Of a stretch of 64,000 bases of DNA, positions 9,048 through 17,957 are shown one piece after another (positions within the stretch are counted from its first letter, which is position 1; each line of letters opens with the position of its first letter). The notes beneath the pieces were generated by a model. The model worked only from the letters and a program-made list of their open reading frames with translations, was not told the DNA's origin and searched no databases. A program made the position numbers and the translations under genes. Origin of the DNA: an uncultured Erythrobacter sp. (GTDB lineage Bacteria; Pseudomonadota; Alphaproteobacteria; Sphingomonadales; Sphingomonadaceae). The stretch is from the NCBI GenBank assembly GCA_913055155.1, contig CAJXJR010000001.1, positions 248,001 through 312,000 on the forward strand, read 5' to 3'.

Positions 9048-10760
9048 TCAGTCGCGCTGCACGCGCCCGCACAGGGGCACGGTCAGCTGGCGATCGGCGA
9101 CATAGGCTTCCAGCGCGTCGATATCGTAGCCGACATTGGCCAGCTGCGGCACGCCTGCCAGCATGGCAAAACCATCGCCCCCGCCGGCAAGGAAGCTGTT
9201 GCTGACCACGCGGTAGTGACGTGCCGGGTCCAGCGGTTCGCCGTCGAGCAAGACTTCCGTCACCCGCTGCCCTTGCGGCGCGGACAGGTCGACATCGTAG
9301 CTGACATTGGCAGACGGGATCAGCACCGATTCGCACGGCCTGGCCCAGCTTTCGCCATCGCACCACTGTGCTTCCAGCAATGCGGCGAACTGCGCGCCGG
9401 TCATGTCCAGCACCAGCACGCCGTTGCCGAAGGGCGACATCGCGGCAAGCTCGCCATAGGTCAGCACCCCGTCGGCGGCGCCTGACAGGTCGGTGCGCAC
9501 GCCGCCGGAGTTGACGAAGGCGAAGTCCGCGCCTTCGCCGGGAGCACGGCGGGCAGCGTCGAGATAGGCGTCGGCGACCAGCCCTTCCGCCGGGTCGTCG
9601 AGGCAGTCCTCTCCCTTGCCGCCGCTGTCGACGATGGCGCCGACCTGGCGGTTGGCGACCGGGCCGGCTGCCTCGACGTAGCGCGCGACATAGGCGGCGA
9701 TAGCCTCGTCCCGCGGGCCGCTGGCTGGCACCGGCACGTTGCGCGCCTCGGTTGCCAGCACCGCGTCGCTCGCCGGGTCGACCACAAGGTCGATATCGGT
9801 GACGAAAGCGCCATAACGCCCGGCAGAGGTGAGCAGCACTTGCCCGCCTGCGGCGGTTTGCCTGTCGCAGACGTAGGCGAGGTGGGTGTGACCCGAGACG
9901 ACCACCGAGATATCCGGGCCCAGCGCGTCGACAATCGGCACGATATCGCCGTCGAGACCGGGGCACCCGCTGTCGTTGAAGCCGGGATCGACTTCGCCGC
10001 CCTGGTGGATCAGCAGCACGACCGCGTCCGCCCCCTCGGCGCGCAGCTGCCGCGCCAGCCGGTTGGCGGTCTCTGCCTCGTCCAGGAAGCTGTAGCCGGC
10101 GGTGGCCTGGGCGGAGACGATGTCGGGCGTGCCCTCCAGCGTCATCCCGACAAAGCCGATGGTCGCGCCGCCCGCCTGGCGCATGTCGGTGCCCGGCAGC
10201 AGCGTTTCGCCCGTCTCCTCGTCCACCACGTTGGCGGCAAGATAGGCGAAGCCTGCGCCCGCAAAGGGCTCCACCGCGCAGGGCTCGCGCCGGGTGAACT
10301 GTTCGCAGCCGCCCCCTGCCATGCGCCTTAACTCGTCCGTGCCGCGATCGAATTCGTGGTTGCCGACAGAGGCCACGTCGAGCCCCATGTCCGACAACAC
10401 GCGGATCGCCGGTTCATCGAGGAACAGCGAGGAGGCAAGCGGGCTGGCACCGATCAGGTCGCCTGCCGCGACGGTCAGCGAATTGTCTTTGCGCAACGCC
10501 GCCAGCGTGGCCGCCAGCTGCGCCGCCCCGCCAAGGCGCGCCTGCCGCACTTCGCCGTTGTCGATGTAGCTCAGCGTGCCTTGCGGGCTTTCCAGGTTGC
10601 CGTGGAAATCGTTGATCGCCAGCAGCTGCACGGTGACGGTCGCGGGGGAGGGGGCGGCCCGGATCGGCTCCTCCACCGAAGTGGCGACACAGGCGGAGAG
10701 CGAGACGCAGGTAAGCAGCGCGGCAGCGATTCTGGTGTGCATCGAAAGATTATTCCCCAT
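9048..10760 (-). CDS. Lipoprotein 5'-nucleotidase/metallophosphatase (UshA-like)
   Basis: 570 residues. The N-terminus carries a lipobox (TCVSLSAC), so the enzyme is probably anchored in the periplasm or outer membrane. The calcineurin-like phosphatase domain shows INDFHGN, GDLIGASPLAS, SVGNHEFDRG and GHTHLAYVCD, the full dinuclear metal set. The C-terminal 5'-nucleotidase domain includes NSGGVRTDLSG and the late SNSFLAGGGDGF, which stacks the nucleotide base in UshA. It would dephosphorylate extracellular nucleotides to nucleosides for uptake. ATG codons at 10760 and 10742 are both plausible; the second gives a more compact lipoprotein signal and has GGGGA upstream. It ends 3 bases from the convergent amn gene. 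Confidence 0.88.
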   Translation of the reverse strand: MGNNLSMHTRIAAALLTCVSLSACVATSVEEPIRAAPSPATVTVQLLAINDFHGNLESPQGTLSYIDNGEVRQARLGGAAQLAATLAALRKDNSLTVAAGDLIGASPLASSLFLDEPAIRVLSDMGLDVASVGNHEFDRGTDELRRMAGGGCEQFTRREPCAVEPFAGAGFAYLAANVVDEETGETLLPGTDMRQAGGATIGFVGMTLEGTPDIVSAQATAGYSFLDEAETANRLARQLRAEGADAVVLLIHQGGEVDPGFNDSGCPGLDGDIVPIVDALGPDISVVVSGHTHLAYVCDRQTAAGGQVLLTSAGRYGAFVTDIDLVVDPASDAVLATEARNVPVPASGPRDEAIAAYVARYVEAAGPVANRQVGAIVDSGGKGEDCLDDPAEGLVADAYLDAARRAPGEGADFAFVNSGGVRTDLSGAADGVLTYGELAAMSPFGNGVLVLDMTGAQFAALLEAQWCDGESWARPCESVLIPSANVSYDVDLSAPQGQRVTEVLLDGEPLDPARHYRVVSNSFLAGGGDGFAMLAGVPQLANVGYDIDALEAYVADRQLTVPLCGRVQRD

Positions 10761-10769
10761 GCCGGTGAC

Positions 10770-10809
10770 AAAAGAAAGGCGGCGGCGTTCCCCCCAGAAC
10801 GCCGCCGCC
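10770..10809 (-). terminator. Rho-independent terminator of the TonB-dependent receptor gene
   Basis: A perfect 12-bp GC-rich stem (10778-10789 with 10798-10809) encloses an 8-base loop. On the minus strand it is followed by TTTCTTTT (10777-10770). It lies 28 bases past the receptor stop codon, just before the start of the 5'-nucleotidase gene, so it insulates that gene from read-through. Confidence 0.85.
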
Positions 10810-10837
10810 CCCTTGTGTGACGAACTACTGTCTCAGC

Positions 10838-13800
10838 TTAGAACTCGTAGCGAGCGCCCAGCTGGATGCGCCAGATCGACGAGGTCGTGCCGACGAAGTT
10901 CTGGTCGTCCGGGTTGAAGCCGCTGATGATGTAGCGACCATCGGCGTCCACACCGCCATCGACCACGTCGACGAAGTCGCCGCGAGCGCGGAACACGTTC
11001 CAGCTGTCGTCGAAGAAGTTCAGGAAGTTGTCGAAATCCATGAACAGTTCGATGCGGTCATCCGCGATGCCGGCGAAGTGGGCCGGACCCGGGATTTCCT
11101 GGCTGAAGCGCAGGTCGAGGTCGAAGAACCAGTCGTTGCGGCAGGAGTTGCGCGCGATCGACTGACCGGCTTCGTAGTCGCAGCCGCTGGCTTCGACGTA
11201 GTTGATCAGGCTCTGCACTGCATCAGCATCCGACAGCGGGGAGACGAACGGATCGTTCACACCGGTCGGCACGTACAGCAGCGCGTTGTCCGAACCCGAG
11301 GAGCTGTCGTTGAACACGCCGCCACCATCGAAGGTGAGCGAGTACGGACGGCCCGAACGGGCGATGAAGATGAAGCCCAGCTGCGTGTCGTAGTCCTGGA
11401 TGAACTGTTCACGCACGTTCACCGCGAAGGTGATGTTGTGGCGGGTTTCATTGTTCGAGGTGCTAATCGCGGGATCCTGGCGGTCGAACGCAGCCGTCAC
11501 GTCGTAGCTGGACGTTGCCGTCGAGCTGCCGTTGTTGCGGTTGTTGTTCGATTCGGTCCAGGCGTAGCCGAAGTTCATGTCGACGCGGCCACCCGAGGTG
11601 AACAGGCCGCCGTCGAAGCTCTTCGACAGCAGCAGCGAGACGACGTGGCTGTCGTAGCTCGGGCCGTTGGTCAGCTGGATCTCGTCATCGCGGCGGGTGC
11701 CGAAGCAGGCCGCGTTGACCATCGAGTACACCGGCGGCGTGCCGCCCGTGCCCTGCAGGGCAGCGGTACAACCCGGGATCGAGGGATCGATCGCGGCGTA
11801 GATCGGGCGACCGTCCACCGTGTAGCCACCGATGCCCGAAGACGGGTTCGGCGCCTGCGACAGGTCGACGAAGTTCAGCGTGTCGACAAAGCGGCTGTAG
11901 ATGTAGTCGAGGTTCATCGACCAGTTGCTGAAGAAGCCGGTCTGGGTACCGAACTGGGTCGCGATGCCCAGGTTGCCGCGCCACACGCTGGGAACCGTGA
12001 AGTTCGGATCGGTCGACTGGGTGTCGGCCAGGCCGGCACCGGCGGTGGCCTGTGCGTCAGCCAGCGCGCAAGCGGGGATGCCGCTGAACGAACCGCCCGA
12101 GAGCACGTTGAAGTTGCCGTTGGCGTCCAGCAGGCCGTCGCAAGCGTCGGAGAACGTGTCGCCGTTGGCGTAGCTGAAGCCGTTGTTGGAGAACGCGTTC
12201 GAGAAGTAGACGACCGGGTCACCACCGGTGAAGCGGCCAACACCGGCAGTGAAGCGGGTGTTGTAGAAGAAGCCGTCGTTGTCGAATTCGTAGTCCATCG
12301 CGAAGCGCGGCAGCCACATGGCACCAAGGTCGCTGAACGAGACTTCGTTGCTGAAGCCATAGCGGTCGGCGAAGTTCGGGTTAGGACGCGGTGCGTCGCC
12401 GCTGTACCACTGCACGCGCAGGCCGCCGGTCAGGGTCAGGTTGTCGTTCGCCTGCCAGCTGTCCTGGGCGTAGAGCGAGAAGATGCGACGGTTGAAGGTC
12501 GCAGCGGTCTCGTTGATGTCGCCGCTGGGCGTCTGGGCGATGGTGGCACCACCCAGGGCGCCGCCGGCCAGGTCGTCGGCCGAGCCGAAGACGCTGGAGA
12601 AGCCGCCGCTGGCGACCACGCCGTTTTCGAAATCATCGAGGTTGCGGAAGAAGATCGTGCCGGTCGCGTTGATGGCGAACAGGTTGTAGACTTCCAGGTC
12701 GTTGACTTCGGCACCGAACTTGAAGTCGTGATCGCCCGGCGTCCAGTTGATCTGGAACTTGGCCTGGTCGATGTTGGTCTCCAGTGCGTTGGCCGAGCGG
12801 AAGATGCCCGGGCCGGTCGACAGGATGCCGTTCTGGGTCGGACCCACGACACCGACCGCAAGGCGCACGGTCGGGTTGTCCGACTGGGCTTCACCGAAGC
12901 CGACCGGGCCCTGCACGTCGGAAACGTCGGCGCGGCTGACGCGGATTTCGGTCGAAAGGTCGTCGCTCCACTGCGAGAACAGGCGCAGGGCGTAGTAATC
13001 CGACACCGTGCCTTCGTCTTCGAAGCTGTTGTAGCCGGTCAGTTCCTGGGAACCGGTGTCGCTTTCGACGTTGGTTTCTTCCAGGCGCTGGTAGGTGGCT
13101 TCGAGGCGATGGTCTTCGGTGATGATCGCGTCGATACGACCGAAGTAGCGCACCGAGCTTTCCGGCAGGGTAGTGGGATAGCCGCCCACGTCCTGGCCGT
13201 ACACGCGGCTGGCGATGTCGGCGAAGCGGTCGAACTGGGCCTGGGTGACGAAGTTGGCTTCGTTGGCAAAGCCCGAACCGGCGGGGCCGAAGTCGTTGGC
13301 CGAACCCAGGTCGGTTTCTTCATAGGCAGCCGAGAAGAAGATGCGATCGGGAATGATCGGGCCGGACAGCGTGGCGCCCCAGCGCTTTTCGGAGAAATCG
13401 TCGACGATGTTCGGGGTGCCGTCGATCGAATCGCCGCGCAGGTCGGCGTTGCGGAACGCGTAGAACGCGCTGCCGTGGAACTGGTTCTGGCCCGACTTGG
13501 TGACGACGTTCACCAGACAGCCGGTGAATTCGGAATACTCGACGTCGAACGGGGCGAATTCCACCGAGGTTTCGCCGATGGCGTCGAACGGAAGCGGCAG
13601 AGAGTTACGCGCGGCGAACGGAGTACCGTTCAGGCCGAACACGTCTGCCTGCACCACGCCGTCGACGGTGAAGGTGTTGGAACGGTCGTTGCCGCCGAGG
13701 CAGGAAATGCGATCGACTTCGTTGGCGCGGTCGAGGCTGACGCGCGGGTCGATGCGGATGATGTCGCGAATGTCGCGGGTCAGCGAGGGGAAGCCTTCCA

Positions 13801-14248
13801 GCGTGGACTGGCCGAAGGCGATGCCCGGGCCAACCGCCAGCTGCTGCGCGTTCACGCGTGCGGCGGTCACGATGATGAAGTTGTCGGCTGCGGCGCTGGC
13901 GTCGGCCGTCAGCTCGAAGGTGTAGGCGGTGTTACCCGACAGTGTGATGAACTGGTCTTCGACCGACTGGCCTTCGAAGCCGTCGGCCGTCACGGTGACG
14001 GTGTAGGGACCGCCGGTGACGAGCGAACCGAACAGGAAGCCCCCGTTCGAATCGGTGGTCTGCGTGCGGGTCGACGACGTACGCGCGTCGGTAACGGTGA
14101 CGGTGGCGCCCGGCAGCGGGTTGCCGTCGGTGTCCGTCACGACGCCCTGGACGCCGGAAGTGGTCTGCTGTGCATGTGCGACTTGCGGCGCGGTGGCGGC
14201 TGCGGCGACGCTAAGGACGCTGGCAGCGAGAAGATACCGAAGTTTCAT
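10838..14248 (-). CDS. Oar-like TonB-dependent outer-membrane receptor with carboxypeptidase-regulatory domain
   Basis: 1136 residues. The start at 14248 gives a standard signal peptide (MKLRYLLAASVLSVAAAATA...AHA). Residues about 30-115 form a carboxypeptidase-regulatory/Cna-B-like fold (GVQGVVTDTDGNPLPGATV ... GPYTVTVTADGF). A plug domain follows, around TFTVDGVVQADVFGLNG and CLVNVVTKSGQNQFHG. The remainder is a long beta-barrel ending in RYEF, with the terminal Phe needed for outer-membrane assembly. This layout matches the Oar branch of TonB-dependent transporters; the ligand is unknown. Cysteines in the plug region (SCLGG, TGCLV) may form a disulfide. It is a single-gene unit with its own terminator, lying between nucleotide-salvage genes, which raises but does not prove a nucleotide or phosphate link. 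Confidence 0.9.
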   Translation of the reverse strand: MKLRYLLAASVLSVAAAATAPQVAHAQQTTSGVQGVVTDTDGNPLPGATVTVTDARTSSTRTQTTDSNGGFLFGSLVTGGPYTVTVTADGFEGQSVEDQFITLSGNTAYTFELTADASAAADNFIIVTAARVNAQQLAVGPGIAFGQSTLEGFPSLTRDIRDIIRIDPRVSLDRANEVDRISCLGGNDRSNTFTVDGVVQADVFGLNGTPFAARNSLPLPFDAIGETSVEFAPFDVEYSEFTGCLVNVVTKSGQNQFHGSAFYAFRNADLRGDSIDGTPNIVDDFSEKRWGATLSGPIIPDRIFFSAAYEETDLGSANDFGPAGSGFANEANFVTQAQFDRFADIASRVYGQDVGGYPTTLPESSVRYFGRIDAIITEDHRLEATYQRLEETNVESDTGSQELTGYNSFEDEGTVSDYYALRLFSQWSDDLSTEIRVSRADVSDVQGPVGFGEAQSDNPTVRLAVGVVGPTQNGILSTGPGIFRSANALETNIDQAKFQINWTPGDHDFKFGAEVNDLEVYNLFAINATGTIFFRNLDDFENGVVASGGFSSVFGSADDLAGGALGGATIAQTPSGDINETAATFNRRIFSLYAQDSWQANDNLTLTGGLRVQWYSGDAPRPNPNFADRYGFSNEVSFSDLGAMWLPRFAMDYEFDNDGFFYNTRFTAGVGRFTGGDPVVYFSNAFSNNGFSYANGDTFSDACDGLLDANGNFNVLSGGSFSGIPACALADAQATAGAGLADTQSTDPNFTVPSVWRGNLGIATQFGTQTGFFSNWSMNLDYIYSRFVDTLNFVDLSQAPNPSSGIGGYTVDGRPIYAAIDPSIPGCTAALQGTGGTPPVYSMVNAACFGTRRDDEIQLTNGPSYDSHVVSLLLSKSFDGGLFTSGGRVDMNFGYAWTESNNNRNNGSSTATSSYDVTAAFDRQDPAISTSNNETRHNITFAVNVREQFIQDYDTQLGFIFIARSGRPYSLTFDGGGVFNDSSSGSDNALLYVPTGVNDPFVSPLSDADAVQSLINYVEASGCDYEAGQSIARNSCRNDWFFDLDLRFSQEIPGPAHFAGIADDRIELFMDFDNFLNFFDDSWNVFRARGDFVDVVDGGVDADGRYIISGFNPDDQNFVGTTSSIWRIQLGARYEF

Positions 14249-14408
14249 TTCGCGATTATTCCTCAATGGTGAGTGGAGGCCGGTCAGACTGGCTGGGCGC
14301 CGTCTAACCGCACAACGGAACAGTTTTCTTGCAGTGATGTGACAATGCGCCGAATTGCGGACTGATTTCGAACACATTTTGGTGCAGCGCGGCATAATGA
14401 TGCCCAGC

Positions 14409-14426
14409 TGTTGCTGCATCGCAACA
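14409..14426. promoter_or_regulatory. Inverted repeat upstream of the receptor gene (possible operator)
   Basis: TGTTGC (14409-14414) and GCAACA (14421-14426) are perfect 6-base arms around TGCATC, about 160 bases upstream of the receptor start. A further palindrome GTTGCAAC follows at about 14435. The gap 14249-14489 otherwise holds only the receptor's upstream region; no clear -10/-35 pair could be fixed. Confidence 0.3.
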
Positions 14427-14489
14427 CGGTGACAGTTGCAACGACTTGTCCGGGGGTGAACGTGTGTGCGAGTCGTCCTTCAGGCGATC

Positions 14490-15413
14490 TCAGGCGAGGC
14501 CGATTTCCCGCAGGCGCTGGGCCAGGTAATCGTGCGCGAGAATCGGTGGCGGCGGAGTCTCGCCTTCGTCCACGCACTGCGGCAGCGCCTCGATCAGGAA
14601 ATCGGGCCTGAAGTGCAGGAAGAACGGCATCGAATAGCGTGAGCGCCGTGCGGCCTCGCCTTCGGGATTGACTACGCGGTGGGTGGTGGACCGCAGCTTG
14701 CCGTTGGTAAGCCGGTCCAGCATGTCGCCCACGTTCACCGCCAGCGCGCCCTTGGGCGGGGAGACGGGCATCCATTCGCCCTGCTTGTTCAGCAGTTGCA
14801 GGCCCGCTTCTTCGGCGCCCAGCAGCAGGGTGATGGTGTTGATATCGCCGTGCGCGGCTGCGCGAATCGCACCGGCGGGCGCATCTTCGGGCAGCGGCGG
14901 GTAGTGCAGCAGGCGCATTACCGAATTGCCGTCCTTCACGGTCGGCTCGAACCAGTCCGCCTCCAACCCCAGGTGCAGGGCAATCGCGCTCAGGATGCGC
15001 GCCCCGGTTTCCTCGAAGGCGAGGAATAGCTCCTCGAAAGTCTCGCGAAAGCCGGGCAGTTCTTCGGGCCAGATATTGGGCTGCATCACGTCTGCCAGCG
15101 GATGGCCTTCGGGCAGGGTGCGGCCCACGTGCCAGAATTCCTTCAGGTCGTGGACCTTGGCATCCTTGGCGATTTCCTTGCCGAACGGGGTATAGCCGCG
15201 TGCGCCGCCACCGCCTTCGATGTGATAGCCCTGCTTCACCTCGGTCGGCAGGGCGAAGAAGTCGCGCGCCATGGCATCGGCCCGGTCGATCAGGTCCTGC
15301 GGGATGGTGTGATCGCGCACCACGGCAAAGCCGAATTCGGAAAAGCTGCGGCCCAGCTCGTCGGCAATTTCTTCTACCGGTCGGGCAAGCGAGATCGAGG
15401 CGATTCTATCCAT
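14490..15413 (-). CDS. Isopenicillin N synthase-like 2-oxoglutarate/Fe(II) dioxygenase
   Basis: 307 residues. The N-terminal DIOX_N-like region shows GFAVVRDHTIP and GYHIEGGGGARGYTPFGKE. The catalytic double-stranded helix has AAAHGDINTITLLLG (the HxD iron ligands), STTHRVVNP (distal His) and RRSRYSMPFFLH (the RxS that binds 2-oxoglutarate). All cofactor-binding residues are therefore present. The family hydroxylates or oxidises small molecules; the substrate is unknown. It begins 11 bases after the stop of the nucleoside transporter gene on the same strand, so an imported nucleoside, base or related compound is a reasonable guess. Confidence 0.88.
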   Translation of the reverse strand: MDRIASISLARPVEEIADELGRSFSEFGFAVVRDHTIPQDLIDRADAMARDFFALPTEVKQGYHIEGGGGARGYTPFGKEIAKDAKVHDLKEFWHVGRTLPEGHPLADVMQPNIWPEELPGFRETFEELFLAFEETGARILSAIALHLGLEADWFEPTVKDGNSVMRLLHYPPLPEDAPAGAIRAAAHGDINTITLLLGAEEAGLQLLNKQGEWMPVSPPKGALAVNVGDMLDRLTNGKLRSTTHRVVNPEGEAARRSRYSMPFFLHFRPDFLIEALPQCVDEGETPPPPILAHDYLAQRLREIGLA

Positions 15414-15424
15414 GGGTCAGCCCC

Positions 15425-16777
15425 TTAGTACGGCAGGAACAGGCCCGCCAGTGCCGCGCTCATCAGGTTGGCGAGCGAGCCGGCGGCGAGTGCCTTCAAT
15501 CCCAGTTTCGCAATCACCGGTCGTTGATTTGGAGCAAGTCCGCCGGTCACCGCCATCTGGATGGCGATGGAGCTGAAATTGGCAAAGCCGCACAGCGCGA
15601 AGGTGACGATGGCTGCCGTGCGCGGGCTGAGGGTGCCGTCGGCCAGCGCGCCAAGATCGATGAAGGCGACGAATTCGTTGAGCACGATCTTGGTGCCGAA
15701 CAGGCCGCCGGCGGTCATCGCTTCGTCCCACGGGATGCCCAGCAGGTACATGATCGGCGCGAACAGCCAGCCGAGCAGCTGCTGGAACGAAAGGTCGGGC
15801 ATGCCGAACCAGCCGCCGATCCCGCCCAGCACGCCATTGGCCAGTGCGATCAGGGCGACGAAGGTCAGCACCATGGCGCCCACCGCCACGGCCAGCTTCA
15901 GGCCGGTCTGCGCGCCCTGCGCGGCGGCCTCGATGATGTTGGCGGCGCGGCCATGTTCGTCGAAATGGGCGGCGGCTTCGACTTCGTGAGGGCTCTCGCC
16001 CTCGGTGATCGCGGCCGGACCCTCGCCGCTGATTCGGCCCTCCGGCAGGGAAAGCTCGCCTTCCGCTTCGGGTGCGGCTTCCTCTGTATCGGGCATGATG
16101 ATCTTGGCCATCAGGATACCGCCGGGCGCGGACATGAAGGCGGCGGCCAGCAGGATCGGCAGGTAAGTGGGGCCGAGCAACCCGGCATATGCCGCCAGGA
16201 TGGTGCCCGCCACGCCAGCCATGCCCACCGTCATCAAGGTGAACAGCCGCGACGGCGAGAGCGCCGCCAGGTAGGGCCGCACCACCAGCGGGCTTTCCGA
16301 CTGGCCGACGAAGATGTTGGCCGCCGATCCCAGCGATTCCACCTTGGAAATGCCGGTGATCCACCCGATCGCTCCGCCCAGCCAGCGCACCAGCCGCTGC
16401 ATCACGCCTACGTGATACAGAATCGACACCAGCGAGGCGAAGAACACGATCACCGGCAGCGCGCCCAGCGCAAAGGTGCCCGACAGCGGATTGCTCTCGG
16501 CACTGCCGAACAGGAATTCGGTACCCGCATTGGCGTAGGAGAGCAGGGCGGAGACGCCATCGGCCATGGTGCGGATCACCGCCGCGCCGCCATCGGTGCG
16601 CAGCACGAGCAGGGCGATGCCGGCCTGCAAGGCAAAGGCTGCGCCGACGATGCGCAGCCTGATCCGTTTCTTGGCGTTGGACAGAAGGAAGGCGAGCAGC
16701 AGGATCGCGGCAATACCCGCGAGCGATATCAATTGGGGAGGCACGGCGAATCCTGTGTTGGTTACGCTGGTTATCAT
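15425..16777 (-). CDS. Concentrative nucleoside transporter (NupC/CNT family)
   Basis: 450 residues, the usual length. Repeated hydrophobic segments span nearly the whole protein. CNT signatures include the gate region with SALSYANAGTEFLFG-like sequence, FVGQSESPLVVRPYL, GTILAAYAGLLG and the late NEFVAFIDLGAL and CGFANFSSIAIQMAV. A hydrophilic acidic loop (EEAAPEAEGELSLPEGRIS) is inserted near residue 225-260, as in several alphaproteobacterial members. It would import nucleosides across the inner membrane with Na+ or H+. It appears to head a two-gene operon with the 2OG oxygenase and is divergent from the YhhQ-type transporter. Confidence 0.92.
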   Translation of the reverse strand: MITSVTNTGFAVPPQLISLAGIAAILLLAFLLSNAKKRIRLRIVGAAFALQAGIALLVLRTDGGAAVIRTMADGVSALLSYANAGTEFLFGSAESNPLSGTFALGALPVIVFFASLVSILYHVGVMQRLVRWLGGAIGWITGISKVESLGSAANIFVGQSESPLVVRPYLAALSPSRLFTLMTVGMAGVAGTILAAYAGLLGPTYLPILLAAAFMSAPGGILMAKIIMPDTEEAAPEAEGELSLPEGRISGEGPAAITEGESPHEVEAAAHFDEHGRAANIIEAAAQGAQTGLKLAVAVGAMVLTFVALIALANGVLGGIGGWFGMPDLSFQQLLGWLFAPIMYLLGIPWDEAMTAGGLFGTKIVLNEFVAFIDLGALADGTLSPRTAAIVTFALCGFANFSSIAIQMAVTGGLAPNQRPVIAKLGLKALAAGSLANLMSAALAGLFLPY

Positions 16778-16869
16778 GCCGATCTAATGGCGCCGTTCAA
16801 ACGGATTCTCGGCAGGGAGATTTGCGCTAGGCCCTTTCCTTTGCGAGATTCGTTTAATAGCGGTCGGGG

Positions 16870-17532
16870 ATGGACCAGACATCGCCCGCCGAATCGATCC
16901 CCCGCTCGCTGTTCGTTTTCTCCTTGCTCTATGGCGGGATGACCGTGATCGCGGGCGTGCTCGCCTACAAGCAGTTCGCCATCGGCCCGCTGGTGGTGGA
17001 AAGCGGTATCCTGGCTTTCCTGCTGCTGGTGGTGCTTTCCAGCGCGGTGTCGCAATTGCACGGCAAGGCCATGGCAGACCGGCTGGTGCTGTGGGGCTTC
17101 CTGCCGCTGGCGGTATCGATTGGCCTGATCGGGCTTGTGCTTTTGCTGCCTGCCTCGCCGGAAATGCCGGCGGAAAACCTCGCCGCCTTCCGGCAGGTGC
17201 ACGAACAGACGCCGCGCATCATGGCGGCAGGCCCGGTGGCCTACGGTGTCTCGCTGCTGCTGAACGTGTGGATCTTCGACAGGCTGCGCGGCAAGGGCGG
17301 GGCCAGTTCGCGCGGGTTCTGGCTGATGGCGCGCGGGGCGATTGCCTCTGCCATCAGCCAGGCGGTTGACACGCTGATCTTTATCACCCTGGCCTTTTAT
17401 GGCGAATTTCCCATCGGCAGCCTGCTGGTCGGGCAGGCAATCGCCAAGATCGTGCTGTCGTTCGTGCTGGTGCCGTTCCTGATCCTGGGCGCGGTGGCGC
17501 TGGCAAGGCGGCTGGACGGGGTAAAAGCATGA
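16870..17532 (+). CDS. Queuosine precursor transporter (YhhQ/VUT family)
   Basis: 220 residues with about six membrane helices. The segment IASAISQAVDTLIFITLAF carries the SQ..D..IF signature characteristic of YhhQ/VUT proteins, which import the queuosine precursors preQ0 or preQ1 in E. coli. It is longer at the N-terminus than E. coli YhhQ by little. The stop overlaps the start of cytidine deaminase as ATGA, so the two are co-translated. The substrate is inferred from family only; the coupling to cdd allows some other base-like compound. Confidence 0.8.
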   Translation: MDQTSPAESIPRSLFVFSLLYGGMTVIAGVLAYKQFAIGPLVVESGILAFLLLVVLSSAVSQLHGKAMADRLVLWGFLPLAVSIGLIGLVLLLPASPEMPAENLAAFRQVHEQTPRIMAAGPVAYGVSLLLNVWIFDRLRGKGGASSRGFWLMARGAIASAISQAVDTLIFITLAFYGEFPIGSLLVGQAIAKIVLSFVLVPFLILGAVALARRLDGVKA

Positions 17533-17957
17533 GCGAGGACCTGGTCAAGGCCGCGATCAAGGCACGGACAGGTGCGCACGCGCCCTATTCGGATTTCTTC
17601 GTCGGCTGCGCAGTCGAAAGCGAGGACGGGGAGATCGCCTTGGGTGCGAACATGGAAAACGGCTGCTATCGCCTCGGCGTGTGTGCCGAGCAATCGGCGC
17701 TGGCCGCCGCGCAGATCGCTTTCGGGCTGGACAAGGTCGTGCGGCTGGTGGTGGTGGGTGGCTCCCATGCTGCCGATGGCAGTAAGCCGGGCGAGCCGGT
17801 GATGCCCTGTGGCGGGTGCAGGCAAGCGATCCTGGAGGCAGCCAGCCTGTCCGGCCGCGATATCGAGGTGACCTGCTGCGACCATACCGGCAAGCAGCGC
17901 GTCGTCACCTCGATCAGCGCGCTGCTGCCTGCCGCCTTTACCTTCGAAAAGGGCTGA
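17529..17957 (+). CDS. cdd: Cytidine deaminase
   Basis: 142 residues, the length of the tetrameric zinc-dependent form. The active site is intact: GVCAEQSALAAA (zinc Cys and catalytic Glu in C-A-E) and MPCGGCRQAILE (two zinc Cys in PCxxC). FAME-like substrate contact appears as GANMENGCYRLG. It deaminates cytidine and deoxycytidine to uridine and deoxyuridine in the cytoplasm. It is translationally coupled to the upstream transporter gene and abuts the convergent phoD stop codon with no intervening base. Confidence 0.93.
   Translation: MSEDLVKAAIKARTGAHAPYSDFFVGCAVESEDGEIALGANMENGCYRLGVCAEQSALAAAQIAFGLDKVVRLVVVGGSHAADGSKPGEPVMPCGGCRQAILEAASLSGRDIEVTCCDHTGKQRVVTSISALLPAAFTFEKG

Noticed and set aside
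10817-14272. A plus-strand open frame of 1151 codons opposite the receptor gene
   Set aside because: It is the mirror of a real gene with strong codon bias in GC-rich DNA. Its translation is a monotonous Val/Ala/Glu/Arg/Gly mixture with no domain, and the minus strand holds a full signal peptide, plug and barrel.
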